From Halothiobacillus sp. (GTDB lineage: Bacteria > Pseudomonadota > Gammaproteobacteria > Halothiobacillales > Halothiobacillaceae), in NCBI GenBank assembly GCA_023255735.1, contig JAGDVP010000028.1, positions 1-64,000 of the forward strand: 64,000 bases of DNA, read 5' to 3'. The notes under the pieces were generated by a model, which worked only from the letters and a program-made list of their open reading frames with translations, did no database searches and was not told where the DNA came from. This document shows, piece by piece, positions 8,412 to 17,745 of the stretch. The translations under genes were made by a program, and so were the position numbers. Numbering within the stretch: position 1 is the first letter of the stretch; each line of letters opens with the position of its first letter.

Positions 8412-9539
8412 ATGAATTCATCCATTCGGAAGGCGACAGCCGCTGCGCTGATGGTTTCGGTCCTTCTTTCGTCATGTGGCGGGGGCGGAACAACGGATGT
8501 CGCTGCGGCCAACACGGCAACTGCGGGCACGGGAACCGCTGCAATCGCCAGCCCGCAGCCCACGATCACTGGCGGTACCGCGCCGAGCAATCCGACTCCG
8601 ACGCCTGTACCGGCTCCGACTCCGACTCCGACATCAAATCCGGGTCTGGCCTACACCACCGCCCACGCGGTGATTCAACAAGCATGGATTACCCAAAACA
8701 GCCTATTTGGCATGCAAGATGTTCTGGCCGATGACCATCCGAGCGCTTGGTGGATCGACACCGCACGCGCGCAGGGCGGCGCAAATGCCAGCGATGTCAG
8801 TCAACAGTCGATTGTTGTTGGCGGGCAGTTCGCCGCCCGATCGAATTGGAACGTGGGCGCGGCCTTTGCCGTCGGGCGCAACCACACTCAGGATGCCGCG
8901 CAACAAGTCAATGGAGGCAACCTAGGCTTATTTGGTTACGGCGCGTACCGGATGGGCTCCTGGCGTTTTGACGCGCAGATTGGTGCTGGCCGACTCACGC
9001 AAGATAGCACCCGCGATCTCAATCCCACTGGGCTGATAGCCAAGGGGAGCACTCAAGGTCGGTATGCCGCAGCCGGCGTCAAACTGCGCTATCACCAGTC
9101 GCTTGGCAACTCGGCTTTTGCCGAGCCCTATGCTACTGCCGCTTATGTGTACACCCACACCAATGCGTTTGCAGAACAAGGTGCCGGGCTGCTGAATCTT
9201 GATTACGCCGCACAGGATATCCATTTGGGACGAATCTCCGCCGGCGTTAAAACCGGGATGAATTTAGACGCTGGCAACGGCCTGCGCATCCAGCCTTGGG
9301 TTAAAGTCGGCGCGGCTGCCTATGTGGGGGATAAAACCAATCAGCAAAACCTGACATTAGGCGTGCTCACGCAACCGATGACCGGCCGGGTAGCGCCGAA
9401 CGCCACGCTGGAAACCGGCGCAGGCATTCAGTTGGTTTCTGCCGATGGTCATTTGAGCAGCAGTCTTTCTTATAGCGGCGCGTTTAGTTCTGAGGGGCAC
9501 CTCAATGGGGTTCACTTAAATTTGCGCTACCAGTGGTAA
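8412..9539 (+). CDS. Autotransporter-type beta-barrel lipoprotein with a minimal passenger
   Basis: Protein of 375 residues. It starts with a signal peptide ending in a lipobox (LLSSC, Cys22) followed by GGGG, then an Ala/Thr-rich stretch and a Pro-Thr repeat linker (about 58-78). The rest (about 85-375) has the alternating strand pattern of an autotransporter barrel domain, with glycine-rich turns and a final aromatic residue (LRYQW). The normal large passenger domain is missing, so the barrel would display only the short linker. RBS AGGGAG lies at 8401-8406. It faces the two-component system across the inverted-repeat region. Function unknown; the barrel call is from pattern only. Confidence 0.75.
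   Translation: MNSSIRKATAAALMVSVLLSSCGGGGTTDVAAANTATAGTGTAAIASPQPTITGGTAPSNPTPTPVPAPTPTPTSNPGLAYTTAHAVIQQAWITQNSLFGMQDVLADDHPSAWWIDTARAQGGANASDVSQQSIVVGGQFAARSNWNVGAAFAVGRNHTQDAAQQVNGGNLGLFGYGAYRMGSWRFDAQIGAGRLTQDSTRDLNPTGLIAKGSTQGRYAAAGVKLRYHQSLGNSAFAEPYATAAYVYTHTNAFAEQGAGLLNLDYAAQDIHLGRISAGVKTGMNLDAGNGLRIQPWVKVGAAAYVGDKTNQQNLTLGVLTQPMTGRVAPNATLETGAGIQLVSADGHLSSSLSYSGAFSSEGHLNGVHLNLRYQW
8592..8633 (+). repeat. Hexanucleotide repeat CCGACN in the linker
   Basis: Imperfect tandem copies of CCGACT (with CCGACG, CCGGCT and CCGACA variants, interrupted by CCTGTA) encode the Pro-Thr linker of the barrel lipoprotein. The unit is six bases, so a change in copy number keeps the frame and alters only linker length. 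Confidence 0.7.
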
Positions 9540-9573
9540 GTTTTTTTGGGGATTACCGCAGGGCGGCAAAGCG

Positions 9574-9792
9574 CTATGGACTTACCTTATGATCAAGCAG
9601 CTTTTTCCGCTCTGAATCGTACTCCGGGTAGGTCATGGATCGCTCAGCTGATCCCGGTTCAGGGATCGGGCGATCATTCGCCGCCTTTGTTTTTAACCCT
9701 TCGTACACGTTGCTGTAATAACGTTCGTTATTCGCACAGCCAGTGAGGAATCCAAGATAACTTAATACAATTAGAATGATTGTTGCACGCAT
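9574..9792 (-). CDS. Small lipoprotein
   Basis: Short protein of 72 residues with a hydrophobic signal and lipobox FLTGC (Cys19), followed by a hydrophilic region ending in a Tyr/Glu/Lys-rich helix (YPEYDSERKKLLDHK). It has an AAGAAGAA stretch as a likely ribosome site just upstream of its ATG. It converges on the barrel lipoprotein. Small lipoproteins with a similar YSNVYEGLK and YxxYxxER pattern are common in gammaproteobacteria, but I cannot name a function. Confidence 0.7.
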   Translation of the reverse strand: MRATIILIVLSYLGFLTGCANNERYYSNVYEGLKTKAANDRPIPEPGSAERSMTYPEYDSERKKLLDHKVSP

Positions 9793-10131
9793 GATGTTCT
9801 TCTTTTCAAGTCAAATGAGTTGGCGCTGCGCTGGTGTTATTGCTCGCTTGGCGGTGATCTATTAATAGATCCGGTCGATAGCATCCAACGGTAACATATT
9901 CTCGTAAATCGCAAAATTATGTTTTTTAGCACGTTACGGCGCGAAAATCGGGTGCTAGCAGCTTGCTCGCCTTAACGCAGTTCTACTACCAAAAAACCAG
10001 ATTTGGCTCTATTTCCGCCGATTTTTCGTTAAATGGAACAACCATTCGCCTCAAAATCGTGAATGCGCGTTCAAACTGGACATTTCTTCGTGACGAATGG
10101 TCAAGTCCGACAGGCTGCCACCGGGGTGATT
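9793..10131. other. Gene-free region with a 16-bp palindrome
   Basis: Stretch between the small lipoprotein start and the end of mntH. It contains the perfect palindrome GATCTATTAATAGATC at 9856-9871, 64 bases upstream of the lipoprotein start and thus a possible operator for it. The rest is AT-rich with no convincing reading frame and no clear terminator for mntH. Confidence 0.5.
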
Positions 10132-11364
10132 TCAGCTCGTAAAGAGTAAATAGCTGTTTAGGCTGACTACCACGGCCACCACCGACCAACCCAACCAATT
10201 GACCCAGGCCGGGTTGACATAGCCGCGCATGAGGCGTTTGTTGCTGGTAAATAGCATGAGGGGCACCAATGCTAAGGCGATGCCAAACGATAAAACGACT
10301 TGGCTGAACACCAAAACTTGGGTCACATTTAAGCCCAAATAAATAATGATGAACGAGGGCGTCATGGTGAGGGCGCGGCGCAATGCAATGGGGATGCGGA
10401 ATTTTACAAAGCCGCTCATAATTTCCTGCCCGGCCAAGGTGCCTACTATGGTTGAGGCTAAACCTGCGATGAGCAAGCTTGCACCAAAAATTTGCGCCGC
10501 TATTTGGCCAAGCAAAGGCGTGAGCGTTTGATAGGCATTTTCAATGCTGCCCGATTCTGCATTCGGGTTGCCGTAAAACACGGCGGCGGCCATGGCGAGC
10601 ATGGATAAATTCACAAAGCCTGCGATGGTCATGGCGAGGGCGACATCCCATTTCATGCTGCGAAACATGGATTTGCGGTGCTGTTTGCCGTATTTGGTTA
10701 ATTCTGCTTTCGTCATGGCCGAGTGCAAGTAGATGACGTGCGGCATCACGGTGGCCCCCAAAATACCGGCAGCTAAAAATACGCTATCGCGGCCATCAAA
10801 CCCGGGAATCAGCACTCCTGTGATAACGGACGCAGGGTGTGGGTGGCTGTAAAATAATTCCACCACATAAATTAAGGCAACCGATAACAGCATGGTGCCA
10901 ATCACGATTTGCAGGCTTTTGACATTGCGATGCTCTAGGCTTAAAACCGCCCAGCTAATGAGGGCGGTTATCATCGCGCCTTGCATTAAGGTGAAGCCAA
11001 ACAAGAGCTTAAAGCCCAATGCAGCGCCAATAAATTCGGCAATATCGGTGGCCATGGCCAATATTTCAGCTTGGATCCAGTAAGGATAAACCGCCCATGC
11101 GGGCAGTTGGTTGCCCAGCATGGAGGCCAATGATTCTCCGGTGGCTAACCCGAGTTTTGCTGAGAGCATTTGAATGAGGGCGGCCATGAGATTCGCCCAC
11201 ACGACAACCCACAAAAGCAGGTAGCCAAAATCTGCCCCGGCTTGAATATTGGTGGCGTAGTTACCGGGATCAATGTAGCCAATGGCGGCGACAAAAGCCG
11301 GCCCCAAAAACAACGCGCGCGCGCGCCGATGGGCGCGGGGGGTGGGTGAAGCTATGGGTTGCAT
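10132..11364 (-). CDS. mntH: Nramp-family divalent metal transporter
   Basis: Proton-coupled Mn(II)/Fe(II) importer of the inner membrane, 410 residues with about 11 helices. The metal-binding motif of helix 1 is DPGN (in IGYIDPGNYATN), and helix 6 carries MPH (in TVMPHVIYLHS), both diagnostic of the family. Residue count matches MntH (about 410). It stands alone, with its own upstream region containing an inverted repeat that may be a metal-regulator operator. Codon use is A/T-tolerant, like everything to its right. Confidence 0.93.
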   Translation of the reverse strand: MQPIASPTPRAHRRARALFLGPAFVAAIGYIDPGNYATNIQAGADFGYLLLWVVVWANLMAALIQMLSAKLGLATGESLASMLGNQLPAWAVYPYWIQAEILAMATDIAEFIGAALGFKLLFGFTLMQGAMITALISWAVLSLEHRNVKSLQIVIGTMLLSVALIYVVELFYSHPHPASVITGVLIPGFDGRDSVFLAAGILGATVMPHVIYLHSAMTKAELTKYGKQHRKSMFRSMKWDVALAMTIAGFVNLSMLAMAAAVFYGNPNAESGSIENAYQTLTPLLGQIAAQIFGASLLIAGLASTIVGTLAGQEIMSGFVKFRIPIALRRALTMTPSFIIIYLGLNVTQVLVFSQVVLSFGIALALVPLMLFTSNKRLMRGYVNPAWVNWLGWSVVAVVVSLNSYLLFTS

Positions 11365-11385
11365 GAATAATCCGTTTTTAGCTTG

Positions 11386-11405
11386 AACTAATTTATAGTT
11401 TAGTT
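11386..11405 (-). promoter_or_regulatory. Inverted repeat upstream of mntH, possible operator
   Basis: AACTAA (11386-11391) and TTAGTT (11400-11405) form a perfect inverted repeat around an AT-rich eight-base centre, 22 bases before the mntH start codon. The position suits a repressor overlapping the promoter. It does not match the Escherichia coli MntR or Fur consensus well, so the regulator is unknown. Confidence 0.35.
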
Positions 11406-11524
11406 AGGGCTAAGTTTTGATGCAAGCCCGATTTCGGCGCTGGCGGCGGGGGCGCGGGCGCGGGGGATTGGGCGTTCGGTTGGTACGCCCCCAAAACGAC
11501 GAGCCGCTTGGGGCGAATAACGAT

Positions 11525-12370
11525 TTAATTAAATGAACGAATATCGATTTGGTTTTTAGCATCAAGCTCAATTAACACGCGCTTGCCCCACGCGGGATGA
11601 TTCGCTAATTGCTCACCATCAAGGTAAATTCCGTTGATGGCGATAATTTCGGGCTCAAATGATTCGCAAAAAATGCGGGCTTGAATGAGGCCATTCACGC
11701 CGGCCGCAGCGGTGCCTTTGAGCGCGCCATGCACATAAATCGAGCCATCGGCGACTACGCGGGCGCCGGTGCTCACCATGCTGATAATGATGAGATCCGC
11801 TTGTTTGGCATAAAATTCAGCACCCGAACGCACGGGGTGGCGAATGACGAGCGGGGGGTGCAGATCATGCGCGGATAGTTTTGGCTCTTTGGGTGCGGGT
11901 GCCGCCTTAACTTCGGGGTTGGCCGCTGGGGCCGGCGCAATCGGTTCGGGCGGTGCGGGTGGGGTTGGCAGAGGGGTGGGTTGCGCCTCTTGGCTGCGAG
12001 TAGAATTGAGCGAACCGACGGGCAATCTTGGTTCAATTTGTGGCAAGCGGGCGAGCTTGGCTTGTTCCCGCTGTTTGGGATTGCCCCCCATTACGGCGAT
12101 GGGGTCAAGTTTGTAATTGCGCAGCAAGCTCAAAAGCGCGGGAAAATCGACCCATTTGCCGCTATTTTCGATGCCGGAGAGGTCAATCAAAATGGGTTCG
12201 GGTTCTGCAAAAACCCCCTGCCCGCCGAAGGTGTCTTTGAACGCACGGGTTAATTTCAAAAGGTGGGTTTCGCGTAAAACCAATCGGGATACGGGGGTTG
12301 GCACATGCTGCAGGCTAAAAGCCTCGTGCTCAATCGCGGGGAAGTTGGCCGAAACGGGGGCGTTGCTCAT
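11525..12370 (-). CDS. minC: Septum site-determining protein MinC
   Basis: Inhibitor of FtsZ ring assembly, 281 residues, recruited to the membrane by MinD. The N-terminal FtsZ-interacting domain (about 15-120) is followed by an unusually long Pro/Ala/Glu linker (about 128-165) and the C-terminal right-handed beta-helix domain (about 170-281) with VRSGAEFYA, GARVVADGSIYVHGAL and ARIFCESFEPEIIAINGIY. zapD lies 48 bases upstream in the same direction, so they may be co-transcribed. minD and minE, which normally follow minC, are not here: the next gene downstream is mntH. Confidence 0.92.
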   Translation of the reverse strand: MSNAPVSANFPAIEHEAFSLQHVPTPVSRLVLRETHLLKLTRAFKDTFGGQGVFAEPEPILIDLSGIENSGKWVDFPALLSLLRNYKLDPIAVMGGNPKQREQAKLARLPQIEPRLPVGSLNSTRSQEAQPTPLPTPPAPPEPIAPAPAANPEVKAAPAPKEPKLSAHDLHPPLVIRHPVRSGAEFYAKQADLIIISMVSTGARVVADGSIYVHGALKGTAAAGVNGLIQARIFCESFEPEIIAINGIYLDGEQLANHPAWGKRVLIELDAKNQIDIRSFN

Positions 12371-12418
12371 AGATTTTTCATAAATTTTAAGAAAGGGTAC
12401 GGATAGGCCGAGGGCTCG

Positions 12419-13192
12419 CTACAACTGGCACAGCGCCATTTGAAAGGTGACATCGTGATTGACTTGATACGGGTGGCCGGTTTCCCGATCTAGCCGCATA
12501 AACCGAATGGTTACCCGGTGTTTGCTGGCGCTCACTTCTGGGTACACATTGGCTTGCGCCGGCAATGATACACGGGTCAGTTGATAGGGCAGGCCCGATT
12601 CTAAATTGAGCTGAAAAAATCCTTCTTCCGCGCAAAACTCAGCCTCGGCCACGCTCGTGCGGATGAGGCTGAGTACCAAATCATTGGCGGTGCGAATCAG
12701 GCCGAGCGGGGCAATCCAAGCGGCCATATCCGCTTGGCGCTCGCTGGGCGGCAGGCTGAGCCAATAATGCAGGGCGGCCAGATCAAACGCACACAGCGCG
12801 CCCGGGATGGAGGCGCGTTGGCGCACGGCGTTAATCAGTTCGTGGTTTTTAAGGTGCGCGCCCGGTGTGCCGGGGTAGCGGTGCAGCTCATCTAATAGGT
12901 GGGCTTGTTGATCGAGCAGTTGATGGAGCTTGTCGGCATTGATTTTAGGGGTGTTGGCAACGTGCAAGAGCTTGGCTTGTTGGCGTTCTAGCTCTTTGAT
13001 GAGTTCGCGTTTGACATCAATTCGCCCAAGCACATCGGTCGCTTCAATTAAAATTAAAATAGCGCAGAGGGTGGATTCGGCCGATTCATCATTCAGGTGA
13101 TAATCCATGCGGCTAAAGAGGTATTCCAGCCGCAAACAGGCGCGAATACGCTCGTTTAAAGGCTGTTCAAAAATATGGAATGACGGGGGCAT
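12419..13192 (-). CDS. zapD: Cell division protein ZapD
   Basis: Cytoplasmic FtsZ-bundling protein of 257 residues that stabilises the Z ring. Recognised by the N-terminal FEQPLNERIRACLRLEYLF and the C-terminal half with IAPLGLIRTANDLVLSLIRTS, then the strand-rich end. Length agrees with the family (about 250). Its usual neighbours coaE and yacG are absent; here it pairs with minC, which brings an FtsZ activator and an FtsZ inhibitor together. Confidence 0.9.
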   Translation of the reverse strand: MPPSFHIFEQPLNERIRACLRLEYLFSRMDYHLNDESAESTLCAILILIEATDVLGRIDVKRELIKELERQQAKLLHVANTPKINADKLHQLLDQQAHLLDELHRYPGTPGAHLKNHELINAVRQRASIPGALCAFDLAALHYWLSLPPSERQADMAAWIAPLGLIRTANDLVLSLIRTSVAEAEFCAEEGFFQLNLESGLPYQLTRVSLPAQANVYPEVSASKHRVTIRFMRLDRETGHPYQVNHDVTFQMALCQL

Positions 13193-13262
13193 TTTTTTGT
13201 AAATTACCTTTTAAATCAATAAAATGATTTGTGTTAAAGGGCGGTGTGGTGATTTATTTGCT

Positions 13263-13370
13263 TTATCCATTTATCTGCCGCTTATTCTGTTTTGAGGCTA
13301 AATCTTGTAAAACCCAGGCGGCGGTAGTTCGGCCAACCCCGCGCCCTTGGGATGAGGCATGATAGGTCAT
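13263..13370 (-). CDS. Possible small ORF coupled to metH
   Basis: A 35-residue frame whose ATG overlaps the metH stop codon in an ATGA junction. The peptide has a middle segment, [15 protein letters not shown], that could form two helices. No homologue comes to mind. It may be a chance frame; the translational coupling is the only positive sign. Confidence 0.25.
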   Translation of the reverse strand: MTYHASSQGRGVGRTTAAWVLQDLASKQNKRQING

Positions 13371-16300
13371 TCCGGCTCGTAGCCCAAAACCGGCGCCAGC
13401 CAGCGTTCGGCTTCTTTTAAGGGCCAGCCTTTGCGCTCGGCGTAATCGTGCACTTGATCGCGGCCAATTTTGCCGGTGCCAAAATAGCGCGCCTGCGGAT
13501 GCGCGAAATACCAGCCCGAAACCGCCGCCCCAGGGAACATGGCATAACTTTCGGTGAGCGCAATACCCGCGTGGGAATCGGGTTCCAGTAACGACCACAG
13601 CGTGCCTTTTTCGGTGTGATCGGGGCAGGCCGGATAGCCCGGCGCGGGGCGAATGCCTTGGTAGCGCTCGGCAATTAAATCGGCATTGCTGCTTGCTTCA
13701 TCGGGCGCATAGCCCCAAAACTCGGTGCGTACCCGCTGATGTAAGCGCTCAGCAAAGGCCTCGGCCAAGCGATCGGCCAGGGCTTTTAACAAAATGGCGT
13801 GGTAGTCATCCAGCGCTTGCTCGAAGCGGGCAATGTGCGGTTCGATGCCATGGCCGGTGGTGACGGCAAAACCGCCAATCCAATCTTTGATTTTGGCACC
13901 GGTTGGGGCGATAAAATCGGATAAGCATTGATTGGGCTTACCGCCGCTGCGCGGCATTTGCTGGCGAATATTGTGCAGGGTGGTATGCACGGCTTGGCGC
14001 TTTTCATCCGCGAAAATGCGGATGTCGTCATCGATGCTGGCGGCGGGCCAAAAACCAATGACGCCACTGGCTTTCACCCATTTTTCTTCGATGATGGTTT
14101 TAAGCATTTTTTGCGCATCATCGAAGAGCCTTTGCGCTTCACTGCCCACCACTTTATCGGTCAAAATATCGGGATATTTGCCAAAAAGCTGCCAGCTTTG
14201 AAAGAAGGGGGTCCAGTCGATGAAGGCTATGAGGTCATCGAGCGGATAGTCTTCAAACACGGTAATGCCCGGCGTTTTTGGGGCGGTGGGCGTGTAGTCG
14301 GTAAAATCCATGATTTGTTTATTGGCGCGGGCTTCAGCCAATGAAACGCGTTTGTCTTCGGCTTGATTGGCTTTGCGGCGGGCGACCAGCGCCGCGTATT
14401 CCTCATTAATTTGGGCGGCAAAGCTCGCCTTGTTGGTACCGAGTAAGTTGGCCGCGACGCCCACCGCGCGCGAGGCATCCAGCACATGCACGACGGGTTG
14501 CTGGTACACGGGGGCGATTTTGAGCGCGGTGTGCAGCTTTGAGGTGGTGGCGCCGCCAATCATTAAGGGAATGGTGAAGCCCTGGCGTTGCATTTCACTG
14601 GCGACGGTGACCATTTCATCGAGCGACGGGGTAATTAGGCCCGATAAGCCGATGAGGTCGCATTGTTCGGCGATGGCGGTATCGAGGATTTTTTGCGTGG
14701 GCACCATCACGCCCAAATCGACAATCTCGAACCCATTGCATTGCAGCACCACACCGACGATATTTTTGCCGATGTCGTGCACATCGCCTTTCACTGTGGC
14801 CATTAAAATCCGCCCGGCCGATTGCGCGGCGCAGCCGCCGGCGGCGGCTTCGGCTTCCATAAACGGCATGAGGTGGGCAACGGCTTTTTTCATGACGCGG
14901 GCAGATTTAACCACTTGCGGCAGAAACATTTTGCCGGCACCAAATAAATCACCGACAACATTCATGCCGTCCATCAAGGGGCCTTCGATAACATGCAGCG
15001 GGCGGGCAGCGGCAAGGCGCGCTTCTTCGGTATCTTCAATCACAAATTGATCGATGCCTTTCACCAGCGAGTGCGCTAGGCGTTCGTTCACGGGTAATTC
15101 ACGCCAGCTCATATCCAGCGTTGTTTTGGCATCTCCTGTGCCGGTGCCGCGATATTTTTCGGCAATCTCCAGCATGCGGTCGGTGGCATCTATGCGGCGA
15201 TTTAAGACTATATCTTCCACCGCTTCGCGCAGCTCGGCGGGAATGTCATCAATCAGCACGAGTTGCCCCGCGTTGACAATGCCCATATCCATGCCGGCGG
15301 CGACGGTGTGGTTTAAAAAGACGCTGTGGATGGCCTCGCGCACCGGCTCATTACCGCGAAACGAGAACGATACGTTAGAAACACCGCCAGAAATGAGCGC
15401 ATGGGGCAGGTTTTGCTTGATCCAGCGTGTGCCTTCGATGAACTCCACCGCGTAGTTGTTGTGCTCTTCAATGCCGGTGGCAATCGCGAAAATATTCGGG
15501 TCGAAGATGATGTCTTCGGCCGGAAAGCCCACCTCTTGCGTGAGCAGTTTGTATGCGCGGGTACAAATCTCGATGCGCCGAGCCACGGTATCGGCTTGGC
15601 CTTGTTCATCGAACGCCATCACAACCGCCGCCGCGCCATAACGGCGCACCAAGCGGGCGTGCTCAAGGAAAATTTCCTCGCCTTCTTTCATGGAAATGGA
15701 GTTGACGATGGACTTGCCCTGCACCCACTGCAAGCCTTTTTCAATGACGTGGAATTTTGAGCTATCGATCATGATCGGCACGCGCGAAATGTCGGGCTCG
15801 GCCGCAATCAGCTTGATAAACCGCTCCATGGCGGCCTCGCCGTCAATGAGGCCTTCATCCATGTTGATGTCGATGACTTGCGCGCCGGCTTCTACCTGCT
15901 GGCGGGCGACATCCAAGGCGGCGGTGTAATCACCTTCTTTAATGAGGCGGCGAAAACGCGCGGAACCGGTCACATTGGTGCGCTCGCCCACATTCACAAA
16001 TAAGGATTCGGCGGTGATGTTAAAGGGCTCCAAGCCCGATAAGCGGCACGCCGGCGCAGGCTTGGGTAGCACGCGTGGCGGGAAGGGGGCCACCTGTTTG
16101 GCCATGAAAGCGATGTGCTCTGGCGTGGTGCCGCAGCAACCGCCCACGATATTGATTATGCCGGCGGCAGCCCATTCGCCGATTTGCTGCGCCATCGGGT
16201 CGGCTTCCAGATCATATTCGCCGAGCTCATTGGGCAGCCCCGCGTTCGGGTGCACGGAAACCGGAAATTCACTCACCCTTGAGAGTTCGGCCACATATTG

Positions 16301-17083
16301 GCGCAGCAAATCAGGGCCGAGCGCACAATTTAGGCCAATCGATAAGGGCTTGGCGTGGCGCAGGCTGTTGTAAAACGCTTCTGTGGTTTGGCCTGAGAGC
16401 GTGCGCCCCGAGGCATCGGTAATGGTACCGGAAATCATGACCGGCCAGCGTATCCCGCGCGATTCGAACAGTTCTTCGAGCGCGAACACGGCGGCTTTGG
16501 CGTTTAGGGTGTCGAAAATGGTTTCGATCATCAGAATATGCGCGCCGCCTTCGATTAAGCCCTCCGCCGATTCGCGGTAGGCGATCACGAGCTCCTCGAA
16601 GGTGACATTGCGAAAGCCCGGGTCGTTGACATCCGGCGAAATCGAGCCCGTGCGGCTGGTAGGGCCAATCACACCGGCCACAAAGCGCGGTTTATCGGGA
16701 GTTTCAAGCGTTTTGGCATCGGTGCAGGCGCGGGCGAGTTTCGCGGCGGCCACGTTAATTTCCCGCGCGAATTCTTGCATTTCGTAGTCAGCCATCGAAA
16801 TGCGGGTGGCGTTAAAGGTGTTGGTTTCGATGATATCCGCGCCCGCATCCAAATAGCCTTTATGGATGCCTTCGATGATGCTGGGATTGGTTAAAACCAA
16901 AAGATCATTATTGCCTTTAAGGTCAATCGGCCAATCTTTGAAGCGCTCGCCGCGATAATCGGCCTCTTTCAGTTTGTGCTTTTGAATCATGGTGCCCATC
17001 GCGCCATCGAGCATTAAAATGCGCGTGTGCATCAGGTCGCGAAGGGGGGTGAAAATGGGGTGTTCGGTGGGTTTTTTATACAT
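13367..17083 (-). CDS. metH: Cobalamin-dependent methionine synthase
   Basis: Large cytoplasmic enzyme (1238 residues) that moves a methyl group from 5-methyltetrahydrofolate through cobalamin to homocysteine. All four modules are visible: homocysteine-binding domain (about 1-330) with zinc ligands Cys253, Cys316 and Cys317 (GGCCGTT); pterin-binding domain (about 360-630); cobalamin-binding domain (about 660-900) with His769 in DVHDIGKN and the base-stacking GLSGLITPS block; and the reactivation domain (about 930-1238) with [12 protein letters not shown] for S-adenosylmethionine. Length is normal. Only 42 bases separate it from the DUF2062 gene upstream, so there is no room for a cobalamin riboswitch directly before it. 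Confidence 0.97.
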   Translation of the reverse strand: MYKKPTEHPIFTPLRDLMHTRILMLDGAMGTMIQKHKLKEADYRGERFKDWPIDLKGNNDLLVLTNPSIIEGIHKGYLDAGADIIETNTFNATRISMADYEMQEFAREINVAAAKLARACTDAKTLETPDKPRFVAGVIGPTSRTGSISPDVNDPGFRNVTFEELVIAYRESAEGLIEGGAHILMIETIFDTLNAKAAVFALEELFESRGIRWPVMISGTITDASGRTLSGQTTEAFYNSLRHAKPLSIGLNCALGPDLLRQYVAELSRVSEFPVSVHPNAGLPNELGEYDLEADPMAQQIGEWAAAGIINIVGGCCGTTPEHIAFMAKQVAPFPPRVLPKPAPACRLSGLEPFNITAESLFVNVGERTNVTGSARFRRLIKEGDYTAALDVARQQVEAGAQVIDINMDEGLIDGEAAMERFIKLIAAEPDISRVPIMIDSSKFHVIEKGLQWVQGKSIVNSISMKEGEEIFLEHARLVRRYGAAAVVMAFDEQGQADTVARRIEICTRAYKLLTQEVGFPAEDIIFDPNIFAIATGIEEHNNYAVEFIEGTRWIKQNLPHALISGGVSNVSFSFRGNEPVREAIHSVFLNHTVAAGMDMGIVNAGQLVLIDDIPAELREAVEDIVLNRRIDATDRMLEIAEKYRGTGTGDAKTTLDMSWRELPVNERLAHSLVKGIDQFVIEDTEEARLAAARPLHVIEGPLMDGMNVVGDLFGAGKMFLPQVVKSARVMKKAVAHLMPFMEAEAAAGGCAAQSAGRILMATVKGDVHDIGKNIVGVVLQCNGFEIVDLGVMVPTQKILDTAIAEQCDLIGLSGLITPSLDEMVTVASEMQRQGFTIPLMIGGATTSKLHTALKIAPVYQQPVVHVLDASRAVGVAANLLGTNKASFAAQINEEYAALVARRKANQAEDKRVSLAEARANKQIMDFTDYTPTAPKTPGITVFEDYPLDDLIAFIDWTPFFQSWQLFGKYPDILTDKVVGSEAQRLFDDAQKMLKTIIEEKWVKASGVIGFWPAASIDDDIRIFADEKRQAVHTTLHNIRQQMPRSGGKPNQCLSDFIAPTGAKIKDWIGGFAVTTGHGIEPHIARFEQALDDYHAILLKALADRLAEAFAERLHQRVRTEFWGYAPDEASSNADLIAERYQGIRPAPGYPACPDHTEKGTLWSLLEPDSHAGIALTESYAMFPGAAVSGWYFAHPQARYFGTGKIGRDQVHDYAERKGWPLKEAERWLAPVLGYEPE

Positions 17084-17125
17084 AGATAGGGCGTGAGGGC
17101 GGTGATAGATTAAAAATTTTGGCAG

Positions 17126-17665
17126 CTATTTGAGGTTTTTATCGAGAGCCGCTCGCCGATTTGATTGTTTGCGTCGTTTGTGCAAAATCACATTGAGCCG
17201 CCACAACAGCCGAATTGTGACAAAACTCACCACCGCGCTTAGGGTGGATATGGAAAGCAACCCTAGGAGCATTGGCAGCCAAAGGGTGTTAATTTGCGTT
17301 ATCACCCATTCAAACGAAATGCCTGCTTGCGGCAAGGCCAGCGTGCATCCGGTCAGCCAAGAGCCAATCATGTACGCTGTCCAGAAAATCGGCACCATCG
17401 TGAGCGGGTTCGATAACAGCGCCATTGCGACCGCTAAAGCCACATTCACGCGAAAAAGTACCGCCATAATGGCGGCTAAAACCATTTGCAACGGAATGGG
17501 CAAAAAAGCTACGAATAAACCCAATGCCACACCGCCTGAAACCGAACGGCGATTGAAATGCCACAAATTTGGGTGAGATAACCACTTGGCGAAAGGCTGC
17601 ATAAAGGCGGGGGCGAGCACCGTTTCTTTGCTCGGCGCCCATCTCTTGAAGAATTTGCGTGGCAT
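17126..17665 (-). CDS. DUF2062 inner-membrane protein
   Basis: Membrane protein of 179 residues with a conserved entry segment (SVSGGVALGLFVAFLPIPLQM) and about four helices, then a basic C-terminus. This is the DUF2062 family, whose function is not established. I chose the ATG at 17665 (MPRKFFKRW), giving the usual length; a longer frame to 17746 would run up against the end of emrB. It may be co-transcribed with metH, but nothing else links them. Confidence 0.8.
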   Translation of the reverse strand: MPRKFFKRWAPSKETVLAPAFMQPFAKWLSHPNLWHFNRRSVSGGVALGLFVAFLPIPLQMVLAAIMAVLFRVNVALAVAMALLSNPLTMVPIFWTAYMIGSWLTGCTLALPQAGISFEWVITQINTLWLPMLLGLLSISTLSAVVSFVTIRLLWRLNVILHKRRKQSNRRAALDKNLK

Positions 17666-17745
17666 GAGGTTCTCGGAAGCGGTTACGAAAATGTTGTACT
17701 GAGTATAACCAAATTGCGCGTTGTCGTCTGAGGCGGCCGCGCGCA

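Noticed and set aside
9986-10198. A 70-codon minus-strand frame overlapping the end of mntH
   Set aside because: It overlaps the mntH 3' end in another frame and lacks a ribosome site or recognisable features.
17084-17125. A cobalamin riboswitch for metH
   Set aside because: Only 42 bases separate metH from the upstream gene, far too few for the element.
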